Assembly: GCA_010671965.1 (NCBI GenBank)
Contig: JAAHIC010000091.1
Location: 1-10,426 of the forward strand
DNA: 10,426 nucleotides
Source: Leptolyngbya sp. SIO4C5
Lineage (GTDB): Bacteria > Cyanobacteriota > Cyanobacteriia > Phormidesmidales > Phormidesmidaceae
Direction: 5' to 3'
The translations under genes and the position numbers were made by a program. Position 1 is the first letter of the stretch. Each line of letters begins with the position of its first letter. The notes below the pieces were generated by a model. That model searched no databases. It saw only the letters and a program-made list of their open reading frames with translations, and had not been told where the DNA came from. Of the stretch, positions 1-6,515 are shown one piece after another.

Positions 1-207
1 AGGAAGCCATTGACACCCATATCTTCTGCGCCCTACGGGCCTTTGTCGAGTTGGAGTTGCAAGTCTGGCACCAGCAGTTAGGCAATTGGTATGAGCTCCA
101 ACGTCATCTCTATCAAGACGTCGCTCGTCAGTTCATCCTCCAAGCACCTCTGATGGGTAGGACCGCTTGAATCCTAGTTTTGTCGATTTTGTCAATGCGT
201 AAGTCCT
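1..207 (+). mobile_element. Right end of an insertion sequence
   Basis: This stretch holds the transposase tail and then a short non-coding end. The inferred outer terminus is TGCGTAAGTCCT at 196-207. Its reverse complement AGGACTTACGCA is, from memory, a common terminal sequence of cyanobacterial insertion sequences. The position fits independently with the neighbour: the leftward gene starting at 337 reads as a plausible conserved protein up to about 208 and as IS sequence beyond. The exact boundary could differ by a few bases, since the direct repeat at the other end is outside the window. Confidence 0.6.
3..170 (+). CDS. Transposase, C-terminal fragment (cut by window start)
   Basis: An open frame enters from the left edge and ends at a TGA at 168-170, giving 55 residues. 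It includes the stretches HIFCALRAFVELEL and NWYELQRHLYQDVARQFIL, which resemble the C-terminal tail of DDE transposases common in cyanobacterial genomes (IS701/IS4-like). The exact family is uncertain because the catalytic domain lies outside the window. The call is supported by a terminal-repeat-like sequence about 25 bases downstream and by a neighbouring gene that stops making sense at that point. The element's left end and any target duplication cannot be seen. Confidence 0.7.
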   Translation, partial: EAIDTHIFCALRAFVELELQVWHQQLGNWYELQRHLYQDVARQFILQAPLMGRTA

Positions 208-337
208 GTTCTAGCCGCAGCAGCACCCGCTCTCCGTAAGCCACCCGAAATCTTTCAATCTCGTCCGCTTTAACCAGAGGAAACAAGTTGAGATTACGAT
301 ATGCCTCGGTGAACTGGGCGTAGCGATCGCCGTCCAT
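128..337 (-). pseudogene. IS-truncated gene, probable P-loop ATPase N-terminus
   Basis: The frame starts at ATG 337, preceded by a GGGAAAG Shine-Dalgarno-like stretch; an earlier in-frame TTG at 352 is less likely. About 43 native residues remain, including FPLVKADEIERFRVAYGERV and then LLRLE. From about 207 downward the frame runs through the insertion sequence to a chance stop at 128. From memory, this N-terminus resembles cyanobacterial ATP-binding proteins in which a segment like FRVxYG...LxxLE directly precedes the Walker A motif, but no Walker A survives here. The gene lies 45 bases after the second exbD, so it was probably the last gene of that operon. The fragment is almost certainly non-functional unless the distal part has its own start. 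Confidence 0.55.
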
Positions 338-382
338 GCTTTTCTTTCCCAAAACCTAGTTCATCATATCGCCACGGGCTGC

Positions 383-805
383 TTACTCCACCGCCAGCGA
401 CACCCGATTTGCCCCCATGTCTCGAATATCATTCAGCAGCTTCGCCACCTGGCTGTAGGGCAGCGTCTTATCCGCCTTCAAGATGATCTGGCCGTCAGGA
501 TTTTCTGCCCCATAAGCCCGTACCGTCTGGGCCAGTTGGGTCAAGTTCACCGCCTCATTGTCTAGCACAATTTGATTATCTTGGCTCAGCCCCACTACGA
601 GGGGTTGGCTGTCCTCTGGCAGCAGCTCCGCCTCTTCAGGCCCCTGAGAAATAGACTCTGGCAGCTCTACGTTCATCACCTGCCGTCCCGTCAGCGTCAT
701 GGAAATGATGATGAAGAACGTTAGGACCGTCATCAATACATCCATCATCGGAATCAAGTTGACTTCAGGAAGGCGCGAACTGGGATGCTTTTTGCGAGAA
801 CGCAT
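383..805 (-). CDS. exbD: ExbD/TolR-family proton-channel subunit (copy with membrane Asp)
   Basis: This is a 140-residue ExbD/TolR-type protein: a basic cytoplasmic tail (1-12), one membrane helix (about 17-38) and a periplasmic domain (about 60-140). The helix carries VNLIPMMDVLMTVLTFF. D22 sits at the position of E. coli ExbD Asp25, the residue that takes part in proton-driven work. ExbD proteins combine with an ExbB pentamer in the inner membrane and pass proton-motive force to a periplasmic partner. The gene starts 6 bases after the stop of the preceding exbD, with GAAGAG as a possible ribosome site. The two ExbD copies share architecture and similar C-termini (RVSLAVE and RVSLAIEE), which suggests an old tandem duplication. 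No tonB-like gene is visible, so the cargo or partner is unknown. Confidence 0.93.
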   Translation of the reverse strand: MRSRKKHPSSRLPEVNLIPMMDVLMTVLTFFIIISMTLTGRQVMNVELPESISQGPEEAELLPEDSQPLVVGLSQDNQIVLDNEAVNLTQLAQTVRAYGAENPDGQIILKADKTLPYSQVAKLLNDIRDMGANRVSLAVE

Positions 806-811
806 AATAGT

Positions 812-1228
812 CTACTCTTCGATCGCCAAAGAAACGCGATCGCCTCCTACCTCACGCATCGCTTCTATAAACTGAATCACTTCCTCGTAGGATAAATTTT
901 CCGCTGGCACCACGTAGACCGTTTTACCAGGATTCTGGCTCAGGTAGGTTTCAATGCGGAGCTTGAGCTGATCTGCGCCAATGGGAGTCTCGTTGAGCAG
1001 CGGCTGACCCTGATTGTCTAAGCGGATTAGAAAGAGCTGGCGCAGCTGCTCTGGGGTAATTTCCGGAGCCTCTTCGCCCTGAGGCGGCAGCTCCATTTCT
1101 AATAGCTTTTGGCTGGTGAGGGTGAGGGTAATGGTGACAAAAAAGGCCAAAATTCCCATCATCACCGTCAGCATGGGAATCAGGTCAACTTGGGGCAGTT
1201 TTTCTTCACGCGGCTGGCGAAATCGCAT
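812..1228 (-). CDS. exbD: ExbD/TolR-family protein lacking the canonical membrane Asp
   Basis: This is a 138-residue ExbD/TolR-type protein with a charged N-terminal tail, one membrane helix (about 16-38) and a periplasmic domain. Aligned with its neighbour, VDLIPMLTVMMGILAFF matches VNLIPMMDVLMTVLTFF. T21 (codon ACG, read directly) therefore replaces the Asp essential in E. coli ExbD, while D15 replaces an Asn of the other copy. It may still function in a mixed dimer in which only one ExbD carries the Asp, or as a structural subunit; that is inference. It lies 8 bases after exbB and 6 bases before the second exbD, so translational coupling is likely. Confidence 0.9.
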   Translation of the reverse strand: MRFRQPREEKLPQVDLIPMLTVMMGILAFFVTITLTLTSQKLLEMELPPQGEEAPEITPEQLRQLFLIRLDNQGQPLLNETPIGADQLKLRIETYLSQNPGKTVYVVPAENLSYEEVIQFIEAMREVGGDRVSLAIEE

Positions 1229-1236
1229 GGCAGTGG

Positions 1237-1944
1237 CTAGTGGCGATCGCCCGACAGAATTTTAGGCGGTCTGTTGGTGCTTCCAGGCAGAGCATTATCA
1301 GCCGCTAAAATCGCTGGCTCATACCAGTATTGGCGATAGATTAGCTCTAACTCGTTACCTGCATCTGAAAAGTAATCTATCTGCTGTGCCTGCAGGGAAA
1401 CCAGCAGGCGAAAAATCAGCAGGGCCAAGATCGCCACCACCATCCCCGCCGCCGTCGTAATCAGAGCTTCGCCAATGCCCGCCGCTGCCGCCGAGGCCTG
1501 CTCAGTGCTGCCGCCGCCGCCAATGTCCAAGCTGCCAAAGGTGGCGATCAGTCCGGTGACGGTGCCGAGGAGTCCCAATAGTGGCGCTACAGCTACCACC
1601 GTCTCTAACAGCTTGTCTCCCTTGCGCATTTTGACAAATTCGCGATCGCCCGCTGCCTCCATTGCCAACCGAAAAGTTTCTGGAGACGGATGCTTCAATC
1701 TCAAAGGGGCTAGCAAAAAACGACCAATCGGTAAGTCTTGTGATCGCTGGGCGATCGCCGCCGCCGCGCCTAGATCTTGCCGCGCCGTCTCTAAAACCTG
1801 ACTGACAATCTGCCCTTCTCGCCGCAGCAGCCGCGTCCAAAACCAGGCACGCTCAAAGCCGCAGGCAATGGTTAAAACCGAAGCTCCCAAAATTGGCACC
1901 ATGACGGGGCCACCTCTAGCCAAAAAATCAAATACGGTCGTCAT
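1237..1944 (-). CDS. exbB: ExbB/TolQ/MotA-family proton channel subunit
   Basis: This 235-residue protein has the usual TolQ/ExbB length and three-helix layout: helix 1 about 13-35, a cytoplasmic loop about 36-110, helix 2 about 113-137 and helix 3 about 155-182. The family signatures are present: PLLGLLGTVTG at 121-131 and GIGEALITTAAGMVVAI at 156-172. ExbB-type proteins form the pentameric inner-membrane ring around an ExbD dimer and conduct protons. The gene heads a tight leftward operon with two exbD genes and a truncated fourth gene. In some cyanobacteria ExbB-ExbD complexes are linked to iron uptake. Here no TonB-dependent receptor is in view, so a specific substrate cannot be assigned. 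Confidence 0.94.
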   Translation of the reverse strand: MTTVFDFLARGGPVMVPILGASVLTIACGFERAWFWTRLLRREGQIVSQVLETARQDLGAAAAIAQRSQDLPIGRFLLAPLRLKHPSPETFRLAMEAAGDREFVKMRKGDKLLETVVAVAPLLGLLGTVTGLIATFGSLDIGGGGSTEQASAAAAGIGEALITTAAGMVVAILALLIFRLLVSLQAQQIDYFSDAGNELELIYRQYWYEPAILAADNALPGSTNRPPKILSGDRH

Positions 1945-2036
1945 GTCAATTTGAGCAGCGCATATAAATTAGTGGGGCAAGACCGCTTCAGCATACCGGA
2001 CTTATCTAGGTGGGCTGTTAAGGCGATGTAAGCACC

Positions 2037-2066
2037 AGATTAATCAAAGGTTAAGCCTGTTAATCT
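2037..2066 (-). other. Inverted repeat at the end of the DUF4333 gene
   Basis: AGATTAA at 2037-2043 and TTAATCT at 2060-2066 form perfect 7-base arms with a 16-base spacer, reaching into the stop codon of the leftward gene at 2065. The spacer contains AGG and CCT, which could extend the structure. There is no T-run on the leftward side, so a Rho-independent terminator is doubtful. It could also be an operator for the exbB operon, whose promoter must lie in 1945-2064. I could not pick out a convincing promoter there. Confidence 0.3.
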
Positions 2067-2661
2067 AATCGCTATCATCGGCGGTAGCGTCTGCTGGCTC
2101 TGGAGTAGATGGACTTGATTCTAGCGAATCTGTAGTAGAGACAGCGGGAGCCACGTAGCGAATTTCCTGCCAGTTGAGATTGCCTTGGGCATCTATTTTA
2201 ACGGTCACGGCTGGGATGCGATCGCGGCCCGCAATCGGATCGCCAATCACATTACACTCGAAACTTTCGCTGGGTAAATTTAGTCGATAAAGAGAACCGC
2301 AATCAACAGCAGGTCGTTGCCCCAAATCCTGCCCCAAAGCTGTCTGAATGTCGGTTTCTAAAGCCGTGACGTTGAGGATTACCGGAGATGAGGGCACTGT
2401 CCAATCCACATGACCTAAGTCATTTAATTGACGTACTTCGACATTAAAAGTTGCAGTAGAGGGAAGTTCAGCCACGCAGTTAAACACAACACCCGGCTGC
2501 TGGTCAATACCACTGGGGCATGTTACCGATTTAACCCTAATTCGATAACCTTGCTGTTCAATCCCTGCTTTAATTTCGCCTTCTAGCTGAGGCGTGTTTA
2601 AGCGAGCATTACAACTTGCTGCCAGCAAACTACAGAGAGAAATTAGGCATCCGTATCGCAT
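2065..2661 (-). CDS. Secreted lipoprotein-like protein with two DUF4333-like repeats
   Basis: I chose ATG at 2661 (198 residues) because a signal peptide begins directly there. An in-frame TTG at 2688 would add 9 residues, and neither start has a clear ribosome site. The N-terminus has a hydrophobic stretch ending LLAASC; C17 could be lipidated, although Ala at -3 is not the best lipobox. Residues 24-90 match the DUF4333 pattern (VTCPSGI, then VVFNC, with C48 and C62 likely paired). Residues 97-168 look like a second, more diverged copy with C121 and C136. The tail (170-198) is acidic and rich in Ser, Pro and Thr. DUF4333 is of unknown function and, as far as I recall, best known from actinobacterial lipoproteins. 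It is probably periplasmic and monocistronic. Confidence 0.7.
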   Translation of the reverse strand: MRYGCLISLCSLLAASCNARLNTPQLEGEIKAGIEQQGYRIRVKSVTCPSGIDQQPGVVFNCVAELPSTATFNVEVRQLNDLGHVDWTVPSSPVILNVTALETDIQTALGQDLGQRPAVDCGSLYRLNLPSESFECNVIGDPIAGRDRIPAVTVKIDAQGNLNWQEIRYVAPAVSTTDSLESSPSTPEPADATADDSD

Positions 2662-2698
2662 CGTGTTTCGTAAAAGAAATACATTCAAGACGGCTTCT

Positions 2699-2704
2699 AC
2701 TATA
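2699..2704 (-). promoter_or_regulatory. Possible -10 box for the DUF4333-type gene
   Basis: Read leftward, the bases are TATAGT, five of six matches to TATAAT, about 38 bases before the chosen ATG at 2661. No convincing -35 element lies at 16-18 bases; TTTACG is 20 bases upstream. The rest of the divergent intergenic region (2662-2952) is AT-rich. I see no promoter for the rightward gene, RNA gene or repeat that I can defend there. Confidence 0.3.
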
Positions 2705-2952
2705 CGAGATTGCTACAGGGTACACGTAAAGACAGCATTAAGGCTTGCAGCTACCAAGAGACGTCATCAGTTCTTAGCAATCTGAAGAGTTCTTGCAAAT
2801 TCACCAGATTGACTACCTCTTTATATAGCTCAGACGAATATTTTCTTTCTGAGAAGTTGCCTCTGAAAGATTGGCAGTTTATTTGATATTTGATGAAAGT
2901 TAAGTGAGTGGATCTACCTGGCGATTGATCAAGTTTTTACATCTTATTTGCG

Positions 2953-4971
2953 ATGCGGTGCCTTCCACCCCAAAAGTTCCTGAAGTTTTTCACGGTTGCG
3001 GCTGTCATAGCAACAGCTGCTTATTCGGCTATAAAGATTGATAAAGCTGAAGCAGCGACTTTATCAATTGGGCAGAACTTTACCAGTAGCTCTTTGGCAG
3101 CCGATAGCGATCTGATTCCTCCAAGTCCTGCTGGTAGCGTTGGCTCAGATCACATTATTGAGTTTGTAAATGACGGCTACAAAGTTTATGAAAAAACTTC
3201 AGGCAACCTGGTAAAAACCAGTACCTTAGATCAGTTCTGGCTGAGCGCTGGCGTCAATTTTTCCGGCTTTACCTTCGATCCAAGAGTTGTTTACGACCCG
3301 TTTAACCAGCGCTGGTTTGCGGCTTCAGTTGATAACGCTGATGCCAACAATCAATTTTTGCTAGCTGTCTCTAACTCAGACAGTCCGCTCTCAGGTTGGA
3401 CAGGTTTTGCGATAGATAGTGACTCCGACAATCAGCGCTGGGCTGATTTTCCCACCTTGGGCTTTGATCGTGATGGACTCTATCTAGCTGCCAATATGTT
3501 TCCGCAGACAGGCGGCAGTGCTTTTAGGCTAGAAACTCATATTTTGGCAGTACCCAAAGCAGACCTGTTGAGCAACAGTCCTACGGTGGCTCAAGCCGTA
3601 CTATTTGAGAACAACAACATCGCTCAAACAGGCTTAAACTTACAGCCATCGCTCAACCTAGATAACGCTAATGCAGCTATCTTGCTGTCTAGTTTCAACG
3701 CCGACCGGCTCCAGCCTACCCAAATTCAAAACGTCACAAGTGCTCCAGCATTGACTATCGACACGCCGATCGCCCTAGAAGCTTATGACACTAAATTTTC
3801 AGCCGATCAGCCAGGGCCAAAACAAAATTTAGAAACCGGGGGCGATCGCCTCAGCACCCACACCATCACCCAAAACGGAGCCATCTGGGGCGTACAAACC
3901 GTCGAGCAAGATGGACGCGCTGCTCTACGCTGGTTTCAGGTCGATGTGGCTAGCGGCGAGCTGCTGCAGGAAGGACTGATTGCTGATCCAGATAATGATT
4001 TTTACTACGGATCAATCGCGGTCAATGACTATGAAGACGTAGTGATTGGCTTTAATGCCTCTGGCCCCAATCAGTTTGTCAGCGCCTACGCCATCACAGG
4101 ACAAACCACTGGCAACACCACTGCTTTTACTGAGCCGCTGCTGCTGCAGGCTGGCGTCAGCGACTACGAGGTGACGTTTGGTGCCGGTCGTAATCGCTGG
4201 GGCGACTATAGCGCCACGGCCTTAGATCCCACCGATCAGCTTAAGTTTTGGACTTTTCAGGAGTACGTATCGGCAACGGATATTTGGTCTACCCAGATTA
4301 CTGAGCTAGATTTACGTCCTGATTTTGATCCGACCCGGCTAGTGAACGGTGGTTTTGAATCGGGCTTGACGGGCTGGCTCAGCCGAGGAGCGGTGCAGGC
4401 GGCAGGTAATACAGGGGGGATAGACCCCAGTCAAGGACAGTTTCAGGCCGTTCTGTCTGCCTCAGGTGAGGTGCTCGGCAGTTCCAGCCTGGAGAATTTT
4501 CTACAGCTTCCGCCCAACAGCCTAGGGGCGGTTGAAAATGCGGTCGGCTCCGCTCTGCGTCAATCTTTCTTTGCCCAAGCGGGAGAAACCCTCACTTTAA
4601 ACTGGCAGCTCTTAACCCAGGGACTCACGCTTGACCCCAGCACCTCTGCTTTTATCTCAATCAGCCACCTCAGCGACGCTTTTGAGACAGTGAATTCTCA
4701 ACTGTTCTCGCTGCTAGAAAATTATGACCCGACGGCAGGAGCGCAAACCTTCTCATTTGTAGTGTCAGAGACAGGGACGTATTCCCTGGGGATTAGCCTC
4801 ACCACGGCAGACAGCGCTAACGACCCCCACCTTTTAGTCGATAGAGTAGCTCTCAAGCAAAAGCCGAAAGATCCCACTGAAGTGCCTGAAGCAGGAACAG
4901 TGGGGGGACTGGCTTTGCTGGGGTTTGGTTGGGTAAGTCGTCGGCTATGGCAGCGCCATCAGGCCGCGTGA
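2953..4971 (+). CDS. Exported protein with PEP-CTERM-like C-terminal sorting tail
   Basis: The 672-residue protein starts at the only usable ATG (in-frame stop at 2926). A signal peptide spans about 1-34, with cleavage likely after AEA. Residues about 45-455 form a large region with repeated motifs such as VVYDPFNQRWFAAS and NRWGDYSATALDP (near 411), suggesting a beta-propeller of sialidase-like type, though I cannot name the family. From about 464, VNGGFESGLTGW opens a second domain to about 640 that resembles a carbohydrate-binding-like beta-sandwich. The end is a tripartite sorting signal: EVPEAG (643-648), a hydrophobic segment (649-661), then RR and further basic residues. The standard motif is VPEP; here the last Pro is Ala. 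Such proteins are cut by exosortases and exported to the surface or matrix. A cyanoexosortase operon lies about 3.8 kb to the right. Confidence 0.85.
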   Translation: MRCLPPQKFLKFFTVAAVIATAAYSAIKIDKAEAATLSIGQNFTSSSLAADSDLIPPSPAGSVGSDHIIEFVNDGYKVYEKTSGNLVKTSTLDQFWLSAGVNFSGFTFDPRVVYDPFNQRWFAASVDNADANNQFLLAVSNSDSPLSGWTGFAIDSDSDNQRWADFPTLGFDRDGLYLAANMFPQTGGSAFRLETHILAVPKADLLSNSPTVAQAVLFENNNIAQTGLNLQPSLNLDNANAAILLSSFNADRLQPTQIQNVTSAPALTIDTPIALEAYDTKFSADQPGPKQNLETGGDRLSTHTITQNGAIWGVQTVEQDGRAALRWFQVDVASGELLQEGLIADPDNDFYYGSIAVNDYEDVVIGFNASGPNQFVSAYAITGQTTGNTTAFTEPLLLQAGVSDYEVTFGAGRNRWGDYSATALDPTDQLKFWTFQEYVSATDIWSTQITELDLRPDFDPTRLVNGGFESGLTGWLSRGAVQAAGNTGGIDPSQGQFQAVLSASGEVLGSSSLENFLQLPPNSLGAVENAVGSALRQSFFAQAGETLTLNWQLLTQGLTLDPSTSAFISISHLSDAFETVNSQLFSLLENYDPTAGAQTFSFVVSETGTYSLGISLTTADSANDPHLLVDRVALKQKPKDPTEVPEAGTVGGLALLGFGWVSRRLWQRHQAA

Positions 4972-4987
4972 TAAACAAAGTAGATGG

Positions 4988-5012
4988 CTAAATTAAATTT
5001 AGGCTATTTTTT
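4988..5012 (+). terminator. Weak candidate terminator after the PEP-CTERM gene
   Basis: CTAAA (4988-4992) and TTTAG (4998-5002) can pair across a 5-base loop, followed after GCTA by a run of six T at 5007-5012. The stem is short and AT-rich, so this is only a weak Rho-independent candidate. Its position, 17 bases past the stop, is reasonable. Confidence 0.33.
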
Positions 5013-5085
5013 ATGACCACCACGACGCTGCTCAAATTAGCCGTTATGATGGAGCACAGCTTTATAGTCATGCTTTGTAGCTGAC

Positions 5086-5090
5086 GGAGG
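5086..5090 (+). promoter_or_regulatory. Strong ribosome binding site for the 5099 gene
   Basis: GGAGG stands 8 bases before the ATG at 5099. It is the best Shine-Dalgarno sequence in the window and fixes the start of that gene. Confidence 0.8.
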
Positions 5091-5098
5091 TTATCTAC

Positions 5099-5617
5099 AT
5101 GAAGGCAAAGTTACTGGTGCCCTTGGCAGCGATCGCCCTGTTAGGACTGCCCGCCAAAGTTTGGGCACACGCGGTTCAAACCAACTATTTTGTCCCCCTG
5201 TTTACTGAACCAAGCGATTCAGCGGGTGCGGTAGAGTCTAGCGTCAGCAGTGAGGAAGCAACGCTGGTGCTGGAATCAACTTTTGGCGACGGTTCGCCTT
5301 TTGTGGGAGCAGAAGTAAGCGTCTACGCGCCCAACGAGCCAGAAACACCCTGGCAGATGGGCACTACCGATGCCAGCGGCCAGTTTGCTTTTGTGCCAGA
5401 TGAATCCCTACCAGGTGACTGGACAATTAAAATCCGGCAGGAAGGCCACGGCGATATTTTGACGATTCCGGTGGGCGAAACTGGAATTGACTTTCAAAAT
5501 ATCAGCGAAGGGCCAAAGCTCGATACTCACTACGCAGCGCTCTCTCCCATTGCGATCGCTATTTTGGCCGGTGTTGGGGGCATTGGGATTGTGGCTAGCC
5601 GCTACCGCCGGGCCTAG
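5099..5617 (+). CDS. Small exported Ig-like protein with C-terminal membrane anchor
   Basis: The product has 172 residues. A signal peptide (1-23, ending AKVWA) should leave His24 as the first mature residue, with the sequence HAVQTNYFV. Residues about 55-128 look like a carboxypeptidase-regulatory-like or transthyretin-like beta-sandwich (ATLVLES, GAEVSVYAP, TTDASGQFAFVPD, GDWTIKIRQ). A hydrophobic helix at about 147-166 followed by RYRRA would anchor it in the membrane with the domain outside the cytoplasm. An N-terminal His after cleavage is a feature of some periplasmic copper or nickel proteins (CopC- and NikL-like), so metal handling is possible, but I see no dense set of further ligands (His at 117 and 144 only). 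It appears monocistronic. The family assignment is by fold resemblance only. Confidence 0.75.
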   Translation: MKAKLLVPLAAIALLGLPAKVWAHAVQTNYFVPLFTEPSDSAGAVESSVSSEEATLVLESTFGDGSPFVGAEVSVYAPNEPETPWQMGTTDASGQFAFVPDESLPGDWTIKIRQEGHGDILTIPVGETGIDFQNISEGPKLDTHYAALSPIAIAILAGVGGIGIVASRYRRA

Positions 5618-5664
5618 TTTATCAAGTCACAATCTGCCGGCAATAGGGTGGGACAAACCCGTAA

Positions 5665-5682
5665 ACGCCGGGCTAACGGCGT
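5665..5682. terminator. Hairpin between convergent genes, possible bidirectional terminator
   Basis: ACGCCG (5665-5670) and CGGCGT (5677-5682) can pair across a 6-base loop that contains the stop codon of the leftward gene ending at 5673. The location between the convergent genes ending at 5617 and 5673 fits a terminator. There is no proper T-run on either side, so the role is uncertain. Confidence 0.3.
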
Positions 5683-6086
5683 GGCTCAATCACCAGTTCT
5701 TGATAGCCCGTCTGTGGATCAGGGGCGCGGTTAAAGGCGATCGCGTTCAGCTCACCTACCACGATTTCAGCAGTAGTGTAGATAATACAGCCGGGTAAAG
5801 CATGGCCGCCTAGCAGTTTTCCCTGCGCGTCAGCTAGAGCAATGTGCAGGTGAGCCGCTTGGGCTGAAAAGGTGCCGACTAAAGACACAATCTCAAACCG
5901 CTGCTGTCGCTGCTCTCCTTCAGCCTGTCCGGCATAGCGCAGATGTGCCGCCTGTAGGCTGCCAACGGCTGTCAAAATAAAACCGGCCTGCAGTTCATGA
6001 ACTTGAGCAAACTCCAGCAGGCTGAGCTTTAGATCAGCGCCGGGCGTCAGCCGCAGGGCTAGGGAACTAAGGGGCGATCGCGTCAT
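5673..6086 (-). CDS. PPC (DUF296) domain protein, putative DNA-binding
   Basis: The start at ATG 6086 gives 137 residues. It is preferred over an upstream in-frame start at 6146 because this ATG overlaps the TGA of the preceding gene in an ATGA junction. The domain begins almost at once: LALRLTPGADLKLSLLEF, then AGFILTAVGSLQAAHLRYA, SLVGTFSAQAAHLHIALAD and LLGGHALPGCIIYTTAEIVV. These match the PPC/DUF296 fold, including the conserved H-x-H and GGH segments. PPC domains occur in plant AT-hook proteins and as stand-alone bacterial proteins that form trimers. The bacterial function is poorly defined, and DNA binding is only presumed because no AT-hook is present here. It is probably cotranscribed with the unknown gene upstream. 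Confidence 0.88.
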   Translation of the reverse strand: MTRSPLSSLALRLTPGADLKLSLLEFAQVHELQAGFILTAVGSLQAAHLRYAGQAEGEQRQQRFEIVSLVGTFSAQAAHLHIALADAQGKLLGGHALPGCIIYTTAEIVVGELNAIAFNRAPDPQTGYQELVIEPRR

Positions 6087-6466
6087 GGTTTTAAGCTCAC
6101 GATGGCAGCGGGCTGACCCACAGGCAGACGTTTGGCATACCACCACTGCTGCAGTTCAGGCGGCAAAGCAAACGTATACAGCGTTGTTACAAACGGCTCG
6201 CTGCGGTAGCCCTGACCAACGATTTCAACGCTGTAGGAAGCAAATTTTCGCGTTGCCATATCGGGAACCAAGCGGCGACCAATTCGACGCCAGCTGGGTT
6301 CCTTACCCCGCCACTGCAGGCGACAGCAGGGCCAAGGGAGCTGCTCTCGGTCAAACAGCCGACAGCAAGGCCCGACAACGCGGTAGGTCAAATGTGCCCC
6401 CGGACTTTGAAAAATATGTCCTGTGGGCCAGGGATGTTTAAGATTATGCGCTGACGGGGACTCCAT
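6083..6466 (-). CDS. Hypothetical protein, cotranscribed with PPC gene
   Basis: This 127-residue protein runs from ATG 6466 to a TGA that overlaps the next start (ATGA). I do not recognise it. It is rich in Trp, Arg and Pro, has two Cys pairs (C34-C35 and C47-C48), no signal peptide and no membrane segment. Its C-terminal part (about 70-127, ASYSVEIVGQGYRSEPFV, then LPPELQQWWYAKRLP) looks more like a folded domain than the N-terminal part. The overlap with a well-supported gene is the main argument that it is real. A rightward open frame covers the same bases (6085-6441) but has no support. The start could lie further downstream. Confidence 0.6.
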   Translation of the reverse strand: MESPSAHNLKHPWPTGHIFQSPGAHLTYRVVGPCCRLFDREQLPWPCCRLQWRGKEPSWRRIGRRLVPDMATRKFASYSVEIVGQGYRSEPFVTTLYTFALPPELQQWWYAKRLPVGQPAAIVSLKP

Positions 6467-6515
6467 GACTTCTGCAAGCAGTGCTAGGTTAGGGATATAG
6501 CTTGGAGAATTTTAC

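Noticed and set aside
1475..1801. Rightward open frame of 108 residues opposite exbB
   Set aside because: It is fully antisense to a clear ExbB protein, low in complexity and without recognisable motifs; it reflects GC-rich codons of the real gene.
208..1944. Zorya anti-phage system
   Set aside because: The ExbB-type protein has no long cytoplasmic tail like ZorA, there are two ExbD copies, and no ZorC, ZorD or ZorE gene is visible.
2594..2785. Rightward 63-residue open frame across the divergent region
   Set aside because: It overlaps the signal peptide of the leftward lipoprotein gene and has no motif or ribosome site.
6085..6441. Rightward open frame of 118 residues opposite the 127-residue hypothetical gene
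   Set aside because: It has no ribosome site and begins inside the ATGA junction of the opposite strand. The leftward frame is coupled to a well-supported PPC gene and is preferred.
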